Positions 26,334-34,334 of a stretch of 64,000 nucleotides of DNA are shown here, piece after piece (position 1 is the first letter of the stretch; every line of letters begins with the position of its first letter). The stretch is taken from contig NZ_LROZ01000016.1 in assembly GCF_001549985.1 (NCBI RefSeq), positions 5,001-69,000 on the forward strand. The letters are read 5' to 3'. The notes beneath the pieces were generated by a model. The model ran no database searches and was not told the DNA's origin. It worked only from the letters and a program-made list of their open reading frames with translations. Origin of the DNA: Myroides odoratus. GTDB lineage: Bacteria > Bacteroidota > Bacteroidia > Flavobacteriales > Flavobacteriaceae. A program made the translations under genes and the position numbers.

Positions 26334-27512
26334 TTAAGCTCTTTCAATTACAATAGCAGAAGCACCACCACCACCATTACAGATAGCTGCAGCACCAATT
26401 TTAGCTTTGTTTTGTTCTAATACGCTTAATAAAGTAACAACGATACGCGCTCCTGAACATCCTAATGGGTGTCCTAAAGAAACAGCTCCACCGTTTACGT
26501 TGATTTTGTCTGTATCTAATTCTAAAAGCTTAGCATTAGCTAAACCTACAACAGAGAAAGCTTCGTTAAATTCGAAGAAATCAACATCTGAAAGCGCTAA
26601 ATTTGCTTTTTTCAATGCGATTGGCAATGCTTTTGCAGGTGCAGTTGTAAACCAAATTGGCTCTTGTGCAGCATCAGCATAACTTCTGATATAAGCTAAA
26701 GGTTTTAAACCTAAGTCTTTTGCTTTTTCTTCACTCATCAATACCACAGCAGCAGCTCCATCATTGATTGTTGATGCATTGGCAGCAGTAACCGTTCCTT
26801 CTTTTGTGAAAGCTGGGCGCAATTCTGCGATTTTTTCTAATTTTACGTTTGAATACTCTTCGTCTTTTGAAACGATGATTGGTTCACCTCTTCTTTGAGG
26901 AACTTCTACAGGAACGATTTCCATATCGAATTTTCCTTCTTCCCAAGCTTTAGCTGAACGCTTGTATGATTGGATAGCGAAAGCATCTTGTTCTTCTCTT
27001 GAAATGTTGTGTACTTTTGCTGTGTTGTCTGCAGCAACACCCATTGCTTGGTTGTCATAAGCATCAACAAGACCGTCATTTTGCAATCCGTCAACTAATG
27101 TTGTAGGACCAAATTTTTGTCCATTTCTCATGTGTACATAATGTGGAATTAAACTCATGTTTTCCATTCCACCAGCAACAACTACCTCAGCATCTCCAGA
27201 CATAATCGCTTGAGCTCCTTGCATGATCGCTTTCATTCCTGAAGCACAAACTTTATTTACTGTAGTACAAGGAACATTACTGCTTAATCCAGCGTAAATA
27301 GCCGCTTGACGAGCTGGTGCTTGTCCAACACCTGCTTGAACAACGTTACCCATTAATACTTCGTCAACTAAATTTACGTCTAAATTAATTTTATCAATAG
27401 CGCCTTTAATTGCAACAGCTCCTAATTTTGTTGCAGGAACTGTAGATAATGAACCTAAGAAGCTACCGATTGGTGTTCTAGCAGCAGATACAATTACTAC
27501 TCTTTTACTCAT
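26334..27512 (-). CDS. Acetyl-CoA C-acyltransferase (thiolase)
   Basis: A 392-residue thiolase, which either condenses two acetyl-CoA or cleaves 3-ketoacyl-CoA. The acyl-accepting Cys is in TTVNKVCASGMKA, the active-site His in EFNEAFSVVGLAN, and the second Cys/His region in GHPLGCSGARIV and CNGGGGA. The high conservation and length match acetyl-CoA acetyltransferases of Bacteroidota. It is monocistronic; whether it serves degradation or biosynthesis cannot be told here. Confidence 0.92.
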   Translation of the reverse strand: MSKRVVIVSAARTPIGSFLGSLSTVPATKLGAVAIKGAIDKINLDVNLVDEVLMGNVVQAGVGQAPARQAAIYAGLSSNVPCTTVNKVCASGMKAIMQGAQAIMSGDAEVVVAGGMENMSLIPHYVHMRNGQKFGPTTLVDGLQNDGLVDAYDNQAMGVAADNTAKVHNISREEQDAFAIQSYKRSAKAWEEGKFDMEIVPVEVPQRRGEPIIVSKDEEYSNVKLEKIAELRPAFTKEGTVTAANASTINDGAAAVVLMSEEKAKDLGLKPLAYIRSYADAAQEPIWFTTAPAKALPIALKKANLALSDVDFFEFNEAFSVVGLANAKLLELDTDKINVNGGAVSLGHPLGCSGARIVVTLLSVLEQNKAKIGAAAICNGGGGASAIVIERA

Positions 27513-27941
27513 AATAAATAGTGTTTATCAACCCTGTACTAATGATTATTTTGAACCAAGTTAATAGATAGACAACGGATGCAGAGCATCACTTGTTGTT
27601 TTAGGCTTGTAGCAAAATAGTGTCGTGTTCTAGGATATTAGTTAGATATTTTTTGATTCAATGTTAAGGACAAATATACGTTATAAATTTATTTGGCAGA
27701 ATTGTAGGGGGAAATAATCCGTGATATTAACATTAATCTGGAGAAAGGGAGTATTTTAATTGGATATTTAATTAAAAAAAAGACGGATAGTGGAGGGGAG
27801 TATGGTGAGAAAACAGGGGTTTTGGGAGAATTTACTTTTTTATTCAAAAAATAAATAAAAAAAAAGAAGGCTGTATCTACTTGATAGATAATTGATTTGT
27901 TGATTGGGCTTGTTTTTTTTAGTTTTTTCTCGTTGAAATAT
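27513..27941. other. AT-rich intergenic region without a gene
   Basis: About 430 bp between the divergent thiolase and the tRNA cluster. It is AT-rich with poly-A/T runs and stops in all frames. It must hold the thiolase promoter, but I see no clear repeat or small gene. Confidence 0.5.
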
Positions 27942-27972
27942 TTGGAAACAACGAAAACTCGTGCTACTTTTG
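27942..27972 (+). promoter_or_regulatory. Predicted promoter of the tRNA cluster
   Basis: TTG at 27942-27944, 20-nt spacer, TACTTTTG at 27965-27972; the first tRNA starts 38 nt downstream. Confidence 0.65.
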
Positions 27973-28010
27973 CATCCGCAATACAGAAGATAACTCTTCT
28001 TTAAAGCAAC

Positions 28011-28094
28011 GGAGAGGTGCCGGAGTGGTAACGGAGCAGATTGCTAATCTGTCGACTGGTAACGGTCGCCAGGGTTCGAGTCCCTGTCTCTCCG
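28011..28094 (+). tRNA. tRNA-Ser (GCT)
   Basis: Complete cloverleaf with a 7-bp acceptor stem (GGAGAGG with TCTCTCC), anticodon GCT in the loop of a five-bp stem, a long variable arm typical of serine tRNA and a TTCGAGT T-loop. Discriminator G; CCA is not encoded. First of three tRNA genes in a row. Confidence 0.95.
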
Positions 28095-28100
28095 CTTATT

Positions 28101-28178
28101 CGGGGTGTAGCGTAGCCCGGTCATCGCGCCTGGTTTGGGACCAGGAGGTCGCAGGTTCGAATCCTGCCACCCCGACCA
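28101..28178 (+). tRNA. tRNA-Pro (TGG)
   Basis: Acceptor CGGGGTG pairs with CACCCCG, anticodon TGG in loop TTTGGGA, standard TTCGAAT T-loop, discriminator A. A CCA sequence follows in the DNA. Six nt after tRNA-Ser. Confidence 0.95.
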
Positions 28179-28194
28179 CTACAAAGTAGTGTAG

Positions 28195-28268
28195 GGTCCA
28201 ATAGCTCAGCTGGATAGAGCAACTGCCTTCTAAGCAGTAGGTCTCAGGTTCGAATCCTGATTGGATCA
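28195..28268 (+). tRNA. tRNA-Arg (TCT), island attachment site
   Basis: Acceptor GGTCCAA pairs with TTGGATC (one G-T pair), anticodon TCT in loop CTTCTAA, T-loop TTCGAAT. The last 16 nt of the gene plus its terminator are repeated exactly at 34209, which marks this tRNA as the integration target of the 6-kb island. Confidence 0.95.
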
Positions 28269-28306
28269 CGAAAAAGTCTTAACGAAAGTTAGGACTTTTT
28301 TTGTTT
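28253..28306 (+). repeat. Direct repeat attL (54 bp)
   Basis: Begins inside the 3' part of tRNA-Arg (AATCCTGATTGG...) and runs through its terminator. Identical over 54 bp to 34209-34262. Confidence 0.9.
28271..28302 (+). terminator. Terminator of the tRNA cluster
   Basis: A stem of about 13 bp including one G-T pair, closed by a GAAA tetraloop and followed by seven T. Repeated identically at the right end of the island (34227-34258). Confidence 0.88.
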
Positions 28307-28680
28307 TACCACCTTTCAAATCAGAAAAAGGGAATCAAGTACAAAACTTGGGGGACAGTATAAAAAGAGTATTTTTTTTAAAAGTAGACTTTCCAGTTCT
28401 TATGTTACCCTGAAAAATAAAAAAATCTCTTCCATTTTTGTCATCCCGACGAAGGAAGGAGAATGGGCACATCCTATCAATCATTTTTTATTTAACGTCT
28501 ACTAAGCGAAAAGTTTAGTCAATCTAAAGAGGAAGAAGGCTTTATCTCTAATTGCTATATGCTTCATTCTAAAGTATTTAGTTTTTGTATTAAGGAATTC
28601 AACCGCTGTATAGGTACTTTTCTGCTTGAAGCCATGGGGATATTAAAAATTATCTTGTAGATGTAAAAACTAAAAAGGAG
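28303..28680. other. Non-coding left flank of the island
   Basis: Nearly 400 bp of AT-rich DNA between the tRNA terminator and the promoter of the lipoprotein-like gene. I find no reading frame of credible length and no clear integrase remnant. Confidence 0.45.
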
Positions 28681-28710
28681 TTGTGTATTAGTTTAATTAA
28701 CTTATTTTTG
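28681..28710 (+). promoter_or_regulatory. Predicted promoter of the island cassette
   Basis: TTG at 28681-28683, 19-nt spacer, TATTTTTG at 28703-28710. A transcript from here would reach ATG 28742 after a leader of roughly 25 nt, which supports that ATG as the ancestral start of the next gene. Confidence 0.6.
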
Positions 28711-28773
28711 CATTTAATTATGTTTAATTTTTTATAAAAATATGGTAAAAAAATAATTTATTTACTAATACCC

Positions 28774-30096
28774 TTGTTTGTTATGAGTTGTTCTTTTGAA
28801 GATGATCAAATTGACACCCTTCAAAAAACAAAGACAACGAATAGTGTAAAAGCATATAGTTTTACCAAAGAACAAGCGCATCGTTATGCTCAAATAGCGA
28901 ATGATTTTGCGGTTGTTCATATGGATGATATTTTGGGAAAGGCTTATTTCAATGCTAAAACACCTCCTTTATTTGAATTTTTTTATTACGTTTCCAAAAT
29001 TGGAGATAAGGAGTATATTGCGTTATTTCTGCATGAAAAACCTTCCACAATGTACGAGTTAGATGAAGTTGTAGCGAAGGGATATACCAATGTTATTTTT
29101 GAGATTAATTCCAAAGAAGACAACTTATATTTTCCACATGTAATTAAGATTTATCCTGCTTATGATTATCTTACAGCCAAAATAAAAAAACAAAGCCTTA
29201 AAGAAGGGGATGAGTTAGACATTCGATATTTAGTAAATATGGATGATTTCTATGGAGATGAGGTGTATTTCGAAGCATCGGAAAGGCGGTTACTACAAGC
29301 GGAAGACTTGATTGAAGAAAAAGGATTGAGAGCAGTAAATAAGAGCACAAGAGAGGTAACTAAAAAGAATAAATGGCTGCCTGAAATTATTATTACAAAA
29401 TATCCTCTAGGACATCCTCCACAACCCGATGGTTCCAGCCCTGTTCCACCTAGACCTAGTTGGGGTGACAGTAAATACAGCGGTAATCCAAATGGTATAC
29501 CACCTACAGGTGGTGGCAATGGCGGCGGTGGGTTTGATTTTTCACGCCCAGGAGGAAAACTGATTATACAAGATCCTTTAACACCAGAAGAGGAAAAATG
29601 GAAAAAAATAAAGAATGGAGAAACAATTATGGCGGATGTAAAAATTCAAACTGGAACAAAGCAATTATGGGATGTTGCAATGAATAAATTTACTAGAAAT
29701 AAGGAACGACAAGAATTGGGATTTTTTATCTTTTACAGTGCGACATCAGGCGAATATTACCCAGGTCATGTACAACGCGGACCAATAATCACAGATCCAA
29801 GTGAACGTGCTTATTTACCGATTGCCGACTATACATTAAATCCTACACCCGATATGCCTGCTGATGCTGTAATGGTGGCTTGGTATCATCATCACACCGT
29901 TATTGGAGAAGAAGGGATTACGAGAAAAGCAGGTCCTTCGGTTGAGGATATAAGAATTGGACAATCTTATGGTGTAACCGTAATTGTCAAAGATTTTGAG
30001 GGTGTTTATGATGAGAGTAGAGGAGAGAATGTTATACAATACAGTGATAATCCTCAAAATCAAAACACAGAATTTTATTATCACCATTTAAACTAA
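28774..30096 (+). CDS. Putative lipoprotein effector with C-terminal JAB/JAMM-like (DUF4329-type) domain; start frameshifted
   Basis: 440 codons counted from a TTG; the first ATG in frame is 28783. Residues about 25-210 form an N-terminal domain I do not recognise; 211-262 are a Pro/Gly-rich linker; the C-terminal domain (about 270-440) carries E314, H372-x-H374 and S389-x-x-D392, the metal-site layout of JAB/JAMM-type domains, closest in style to DUF4329 of polymorphic toxins. Upstream, ATG 28742 starts M-V-K-K but runs into a stop after an A7 tract; one extra A would join it to KKIIYLLIPLFVMSC, a good lipoprotein signal. So the gene is either disrupted, phase-variable, or rescued by slippage. 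Five nt downstream begins the paralogue array. Toxin activity is inference. Confidence 0.7.
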   Translation: MFVMSCSFEDDQIDTLQKTKTTNSVKAYSFTKEQAHRYAQIANDFAVVHMDDILGKAYFNAKTPPLFEFFYYVSKIGDKEYIALFLHEKPSTMYELDEVVAKGYTNVIFEINSKEDNLYFPHVIKIYPAYDYLTAKIKKQSLKEGDELDIRYLVNMDDFYGDEVYFEASERRLLQAEDLIEEKGLRAVNKSTREVTKKNKWLPEIIITKYPLGHPPQPDGSSPVPPRPSWGDSKYSGNPNGIPPTGGGNGGGGFDFSRPGGKLIIQDPLTPEEEKWKKIKNGETIMADVKIQTGTKQLWDVAMNKFTRNKERQELGFFIFYSATSGEYYPGHVQRGPIITDPSERAYLPIADYTLNPTPDMPADAVMVAWYHHHTVIGEEGITRKAGPSVEDIRIGQSYGVTVIVKDFEGVYDESRGENVIQYSDNPQNQNTEFYYHHLN

Positions 30097-30101
30097 TACT
30101 T

Positions 30102-30557
30102 ATGAAAAAATTACTCCTATTACTTTTGTTTTTTATATCTATCTCCTCCATCAATGCGCAAGAAATTGATTTAAAAACCATGACACGGGCGGACAGAATT
30201 CGCTATGTTTCTCAAGAAGGAACTAGAGCGTTAGATCAACATCTTCACGAGTTCATGAAAAAACTATATGGCAACCCCAATATTATGCGTCCAGGCTATT
30301 CAGCCTATGCTGGTAGTTATAAGGAAATACTGATAAGAGATGAGAAAGCCGTACAGTCCTTAACTGAACAATATGGAAAGTTTGTAACGGATTATACCTT
30401 TAAAAAAAACGATTATATCTGCCGAATTAGTTTTGTTGCCAATCAACGTGTTTGGAAGCCTTTACTGTATGATGTTGTCATTTTGAATAATGGAAAGGCA
30501 TTGAGTATTATGATTTTGAACGAGGGTTATTCAAAAGTTATTTATGCTAAAGATTAA
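30102..30557 (+). CDS. Small secreted paralogue 1 (candidate immunity protein)
   Basis: 151 residues with a Sec signal peptide (MKKLLLLLLFFISISSINA, cleavage before QEID) and a mature domain of about 130 residues. It starts 5 nt after the stop of the JAB-like gene, so it is almost certainly co-transcribed with it. Features shared by copies 1-6: 'DRIRYVSQ', 'RALDQHLHEF', 'GNPNIMRPGYSAY', 'FVTDYTFKKNDY' and 'VILNNGKAL'. I do not recognise the family; no catalytic motif is obvious. Position next to a toxin-like gene and export to the periplasm suggest an immunity role. Confidence 0.8.
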   Translation: MKKLLLLLLFFISISSINAQEIDLKTMTRADRIRYVSQEGTRALDQHLHEFMKKLYGNPNIMRPGYSAYAGSYKEILIRDEKAVQSLTEQYGKFVTDYTFKKNDYICRISFVANQRVWKPLLYDVVILNNGKALSIMILNEGYSKVIYAKD

Positions 30558-30601
30558 TTTTATCTTTAGTATATGAGCTGTATGCTTTATTACGTACAAA
30601 A

Positions 30602-31054
30602 ATGAAAAAATTACTCACATTACTTCTATTTTTTATGTCTTTCTCGTCCATCAATGCGCAAGAAATTGATTTAAAATCCATGACACGGGCGGATAGAATT
30701 CGTTATATTTCTCAAGAGGCAACCAGAGCCTTAGATCAACATCTTCACGAGTTTATGAAAAAAATGTATGGCAACCCTAATATTATGCGTCCAGGTTATT
30801 CAGCCTATGCTGGTAGTTACAAAGAAATATTAATAAGAGATGAGAAAGCCGTACAGTCCTTAACTGAAAAATATGGAAAGTTTGTAACGGATTATACCTT
30901 TAAAAAAAATGATTACATCTGTAACATTAGCTTTGTTGCCAATCAACGTGTTTGGAAGCCTTTACTGTATGATGTTGTTATTTTGAATAATGGAAAGGCG
31001 TTGAGTATTATGGTTTTAGATGTTGGGGAATCACAAGTTATTTATCATAAATAA
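30602..31054 (+). CDS. Small secreted paralogue 2
   Basis: 150 residues, signal peptide ending INA-QEID. Very close to copy 1 through the middle (KEILIRDEKAVQSLTE) but ends with VLDVGESQVIYHK, the C-terminus shared with copies 3-6. The spacer to copy 1 is only 44 bp, whereas later spacers are 134-138 bp and similar to each other. The sequence ATTACGTACAAAA before the ATG is kept ahead of most copies and probably includes the ribosome-binding context. Confidence 0.8.
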   Translation: MKKLLTLLLFFMSFSSINAQEIDLKSMTRADRIRYISQEATRALDQHLHEFMKKMYGNPNIMRPGYSAYAGSYKEILIRDEKAVQSLTEKYGKFVTDYTFKKNDYICNISFVANQRVWKPLLYDVVILNNGKALSIMVLDVGESQVIYHK

Positions 31055-31192
31055 TAGTTTAACGTAAAGGAAAATAGTTGTAGTTTACAATCTGTTTACT
31101 TCATATTGCATTTGAAATTGGAGCATTTGGGCGAGATAGATAAGGGAGGCTGAAATTGAAGTGAAACATTTTACCTTTTATTACGTACAAAA

Positions 31193-31645
31193 ATGAAAAA
31201 ATTACTCCTATTACTTTTATTTTTTATGTCTATCTTGTCCATCAATGCGCAAGAAATTGATTTAAAAGCCATGACACGGGCGGACAGAATTCGCTATGTT
31301 TCTCAAGTAGCAACCAGAGCCTTAGATCAACATCTCCATGAGTTCTTGAAAAAATTATATGGCAACCCTAATATTATGCGTCCGGGTTATTCAGCCTATT
31401 CAGGTAGTTTTAAACAAAGTTTGATAAAAGATGATGAAGCAGCTAGTTCTTTAACTAAACTTTACGGTGATTTTGTAACGGATTATACCTTTAAAAAAAA
31501 TGATTATGTTTATGGTATTAGTTTTGTCGCCAATCAGCGTGTTTGGAACCCCTTATTGTATCGAGTTACGATACTTAACAATGGGAAGGCGCTTAAAATC
31601 ACTGTTCTAAGTGTTGGGGAATCACAAGTTATTTATCATAAATAA
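31193..31645 (+). CDS. Small secreted paralogue 3 (identical to copy 4)
   Basis: 150 residues. Differs from copies 1 and 2 in the central segment (SYSGSFKQSLIKDDEAASSLTKLYGD) and in the C-terminal part (YRVTILNNGKALKITVLSVG). The encoded protein and the DNA are the same as in copy 4, 591 bp away, showing a recent tandem duplication of gene plus spacer. Confidence 0.8.
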   Translation: MKKLLLLLLFFMSILSINAQEIDLKAMTRADRIRYVSQVATRALDQHLHEFLKKLYGNPNIMRPGYSAYSGSFKQSLIKDDEAASSLTKLYGDFVTDYTFKKNDYVYGISFVANQRVWNPLLYRVTILNNGKALKITVLSVGESQVIYHK

Positions 31646-31783
31646 TAGTTTAACGTAAAGGAAAATAGTTGTAGTTTACAATCTGTTTACTTCATATTGC
31701 ATTTGAAATTGGAGCATTTGGGCGAGATAGATAAGGGAGGCTGAAATTGAAGTGAAACATTTTACCTTTTATTACGTACAAAA

Positions 31784-32236
31784 ATGAAAAAATTACTCCT
31801 ATTACTTTTATTTTTTATGTCTATCTTGTCCATCAATGCGCAAGAAATTGATTTAAAAGCCATGACACGGGCGGACAGAATTCGCTATGTTTCTCAAGTA
31901 GCAACCAGAGCCTTAGATCAACATCTCCATGAGTTCTTGAAAAAATTATATGGCAACCCTAATATTATGCGTCCGGGTTATTCAGCCTATTCAGGTAGTT
32001 TTAAACAAAGTTTGATAAAAGATGATGAAGCAGCTAGTTCTTTAACTAAACTTTACGGTGATTTTGTAACGGATTATACCTTTAAAAAAAATGATTATGT
32101 TTATGGTATTAGTTTTGTCGCCAATCAGCGTGTTTGGAACCCCTTATTGTATCGAGTTACGATACTTAACAATGGGAAGGCGCTTAAAATCACTGTTCTA
32201 AGTGTTGGGGAATCACAAGTTATTTATCATAAATAA
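31784..32236 (+). CDS. Small secreted paralogue 4 (identical to copy 3)
   Basis: 150 residues, same protein as copy 3 by eye over the full length, with an identical preceding spacer. The spacer after it has begun to diverge (for example ACGCACAAAA before the next ATG). Exact duplication may raise dosage or reflect unequal crossing-over in the array. Confidence 0.8.
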   Translation: MKKLLLLLLFFMSILSINAQEIDLKAMTRADRIRYVSQVATRALDQHLHEFLKKLYGNPNIMRPGYSAYSGSFKQSLIKDDEAASSLTKLYGDFVTDYTFKKNDYVYGISFVANQRVWNPLLYRVTILNNGKALKITVLSVGESQVIYHK

Positions 32237-32372
32237 TAGTTTAACGTAAAGGAAAATAGTTGTAGTTTACAATCTGTTTACTTCTTATTGCATTTGAAAT
32301 TGGAACATTTGGGTGAGATAGATAAGGGGGGCTGAAATTGAACTGAAACATTTTTTTTTATTACGCACAAAA

Positions 32373-32822
32373 ATGAAAAAATTACTCCTATTACTTTTAT
32401 TTTTTATGTCTATCTTGTCCATCAATGCGCAAGAAATTGATTTAAAAACCATGACACGGGTGGACAGAATTCGCTATGTTTCTCAAGAAGGAACTAGAGC
32501 GTTAGATCAACATCTTCATGAGTTTATGAAAAAACTATATGGCAACCCTAATATTATGCGTCCGGGTTATTCAGCCTATGCTGGTAGTTACAAGGAAATA
32601 CTGATAAGGGAGGAGGATGTACAGCCTTTAACTGAAAAATATGGGAAGTTTGTAACGGATTATACCTTTAAAAAAAATGATTATATCTATCATATTAGTT
32701 TTGTCGCCAATCCTTGTGTTTGGAACCCTTTATTGTATAAGGTTGTTATTCTGAATAATGGAAAGGCATTGAGAATTATGATTTTAGATGTTGGGGAATC
32801 ACAAGTTATTTATCATAAATAA
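32373..32822 (+). CDS. Small secreted paralogue 5
   Basis: 149 residues, one shorter than its neighbours through a deletion in the central variable stretch (LIREEDVQPLTEKYG where copy 1 has LIRDEKAVQSLTEQYG). N-terminal half follows copy 1 (SQEGTRALD), the end follows copy 2 (MILDVGESQVIYHK). A local change NPCVWNP replaces NQRVWNP. Mixed ancestry suggests recombination between copies. Confidence 0.8.
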   Translation: MKKLLLLLLFFMSILSINAQEIDLKTMTRVDRIRYVSQEGTRALDQHLHEFMKKLYGNPNIMRPGYSAYAGSYKEILIREEDVQPLTEKYGKFVTDYTFKKNDYIYHISFVANPCVWNPLLYKVVILNNGKALRIMILDVGESQVIYHK

Positions 32823-32956
32823 TAGTTTAACGTAAAGGAAAATAGTTGTAGTTTATAATCTGTTTACTTCATGTTGCATTTGAAATTGGAGCATTTGAGT
32901 AAGACAGGTAAGCGTTTTCCTGGAAATGAAACATTTTATTTTTATTACGTACAAAA

Positions 32957-33409
32957 ATGAAAAAATTACTCCTATTACTTTTGTTTTTTATGTCTTTCTC
33001 GTCCATCAATGCGCAAGAAGTTGACTTAAAAGCCATGACACAGGCGGACAGAATCCGCTATGTTTCTCAAGTAGCAACCAGAGCCTTAGATCAACATCTC
33101 CATGAATTCATGAAAAAATTATATGGCAACCCTAATATTATGCGTCCGGGTTATTCAGCCTATTCAGGTAGTTACAAGGAAATACTGATAAGAGATGAGA
33201 AAGTCGTACAGTCCTTAACTGAACAATATGGTGATTTTGTCACAGATTATACCTTTAAAAAAAACGATTATATCTGTAACATTAGTTTTGTCGCCAATCA
33301 GCGTGTTTGGAACCCCTTATTGTATCGAGTTACGATACTTAACAATGGGAAGGCGCTTAAAATCACTGTTCTAAGTGTTGGGGAATCACAAGTTATTTAT
33401 CATAAATAA
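32957..33409 (+). CDS. Small secreted paralogue 6 (mosaic)
   Basis: 150 residues. The central part (SYKEILIRDEKVVQSLTEQYGD) matches copies 1 and 2, while the last third (NPLLYRVTILNNGKALKITVLSVG) is that of copies 3 and 4. This is a clear mosaic. Spacer after it is nearly identical to the spacer before it (both contain GAGTAAGACAGG), a second sign of tandem duplication. Confidence 0.8.
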   Translation: MKKLLLLLLFFMSFSSINAQEVDLKAMTQADRIRYVSQVATRALDQHLHEFMKKLYGNPNIMRPGYSAYSGSYKEILIRDEKVVQSLTEQYGDFVTDYTFKKNDYICNISFVANQRVWNPLLYRVTILNNGKALKITVLSVGESQVIYHK

Positions 33410-33543
33410 TAGTTTAACGTAAAGGAAAATAGTTGTAGTTTATAATCTGTTTACTTCATGTTGCATTTGAAATTGGAGCATTTGAGTAAGACAGGTAAGC
33501 GTTTTCCTGGAAATGAAACATTTTATTTTTATTACGTACAAAA

Positions 33544-34002
33544 ATGAAAAAACTACTCTTATTACTTTTATTTTTTATGTCTTTCTCGTCCATCAATGCG
33601 CAAGAAATTGATTTAAGAAACCTAACTTCGGAGCAGAGAAAGGACTATGTCATTCAAGAAGCTACAAGGGCTTTGGATGTATTTCTATACGATTTTTTAA
33701 AAGGGTTATACGGTCCCAATACACCTCCACCAACTTATTCGCCTTATCGATATGGGTATAGGGAAGTAAAATTAGATACAGAGGAAAGAGTAACTGATTT
33801 TAATGATTTCTATGGTGATTTGATTAACGATTATACCGTAATGAAAAATGATTACTACTATAATGTTTCATTTATACCTAACCAAAATGAATGGTGGGGA
33901 CCTGTATTATATAAGGTTACGGTACTAAACAACGGGAAGGCTTTAAATATCTTTGTAGTAAAGAGAGGTTGGTTGCGTGTTATATATAATGCAACAGAAT
34001 AA
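33544..34002 (+). CDS. Small secreted paralogue 7 (divergent)
   Basis: 152 residues. The signal peptide (MKKLLLLLLFFMSFSSINA) is the same as in the other copies, but the mature domain is strongly diverged: LRNLTSEQRKDYVIQEATRALDVFLYDFLKGLYG and a Trp-rich end (NEWWGPVLYKVTVLNNGKAL). The fold is evidently kept since the spacing of conserved blocks is unchanged. Such a divergent end copy could protect against a different effector variant; that is inference. Confidence 0.8.
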   Translation: MKKLLLLLLFFMSFSSINAQEIDLRNLTSEQRKDYVIQEATRALDVFLYDFLKGLYGPNTPPPTYSPYRYGYREVKLDTEERVTDFNDFYGDLINDYTVMKNDYYYNVSFIPNQNEWWGPVLYKVTVLNNGKALNIFVVKRGWLRVIYNATE

Positions 34003-34208
34003 TTGAACTCACGTATGATAATAAAGAAAAAACTCTATTCAGTTATTAGCGGGAAATATTCAAGGACTACTCCATATCAAACAAATTAGGAAGTACCTGA
34101 AAGCTATTGAGACCTTAACAAAATAAAAAAACACTTTATTCATGTCCCATTTTTGACACGATTGAAATGTTAAGTATTTATATATTAATCTGTTAGATAT
34201 TGTGAAAT
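34003..34208. other. Right flank of the island, no supported gene
   Basis: About 200 bp between the last paralogue and the right direct repeat. A stop-free run of about 33 codons ending at a TAA near 34126 looks protein-like but has no start codon, so I do not call it a gene. It may be a remnant. Confidence 0.4.
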
Positions 34209-34262
34209 AATCCTGATTGGATCACGAAAAAGTCTTAACGAAAGTTAGGACTTTTTTTGTTT
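34209..34262 (+). repeat. Direct repeat attR (54 bp)
   Basis: Exact copy of 28253-28306: the last 16 nt of tRNA-Arg, the terminator hairpin and T run. No other part of a tRNA precedes it, as expected for the displaced end of the target site. Confidence 0.9.
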
Positions 34263-34334
34263 ATACTCCATTGTATAGAATGAAAGAAGGGCGAATTATA
34301 TCCGCCCGTGACTTTATTTTCGCTAGTAAATAAC

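Larger units (their letters stand above)
31023..32282 (+). repeat. Recent tandem duplication, 591-bp period
   Basis: The stretch from the last codons of copy 2 through copy 3 recurs exactly, as far as I can compare by eye, with a shift of 591 bp, covering a full gene and its 138-bp spacer. Similarity continues to the spacer after copy 4, where it breaks down (TTCATATTG against TTCTTATTG). Confidence 0.8.
28253..34262. mobile_element. tRNA-Arg-integrated genomic island with effector/immunity-like genes
   Basis: About 6 kb bracketed by 54-bp perfect direct repeats that derive from the tRNA-Arg 3' end and its terminator. This is the usual footprint of site-specific integration by a tyrosine recombinase: an intact tRNA at one side and the displaced 3' end at the other. 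Cargo is one JAB-like lipoprotein-type gene and seven tandem small secreted paralogues. No integrase, relaxase or transposase gene is present inside, so it is either non-autonomous or has lost its mobility gene. Confidence 0.75.

Noticed and set aside
28303..28680. Search for an integrase or toxin gene in the left flank of the island
   Set aside because: All six frames are broken by frequent stops; nothing longer than a few dozen codons is present.
30102..34002. Regular ~590-bp repeats considered as a CRISPR or satellite array
   Set aside because: Each unit is a complete gene with signal peptide, stop codon and spacer; repeats are far too long for CRISPR and there are no cas genes.
34027..34128. 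Stop-free run of about 33 codons at the right end of the island, possible integrase remnant
   Set aside because: No start codon, too short, and I cannot see the catalytic Arg/His/Tyr motifs of a tyrosine recombinase.
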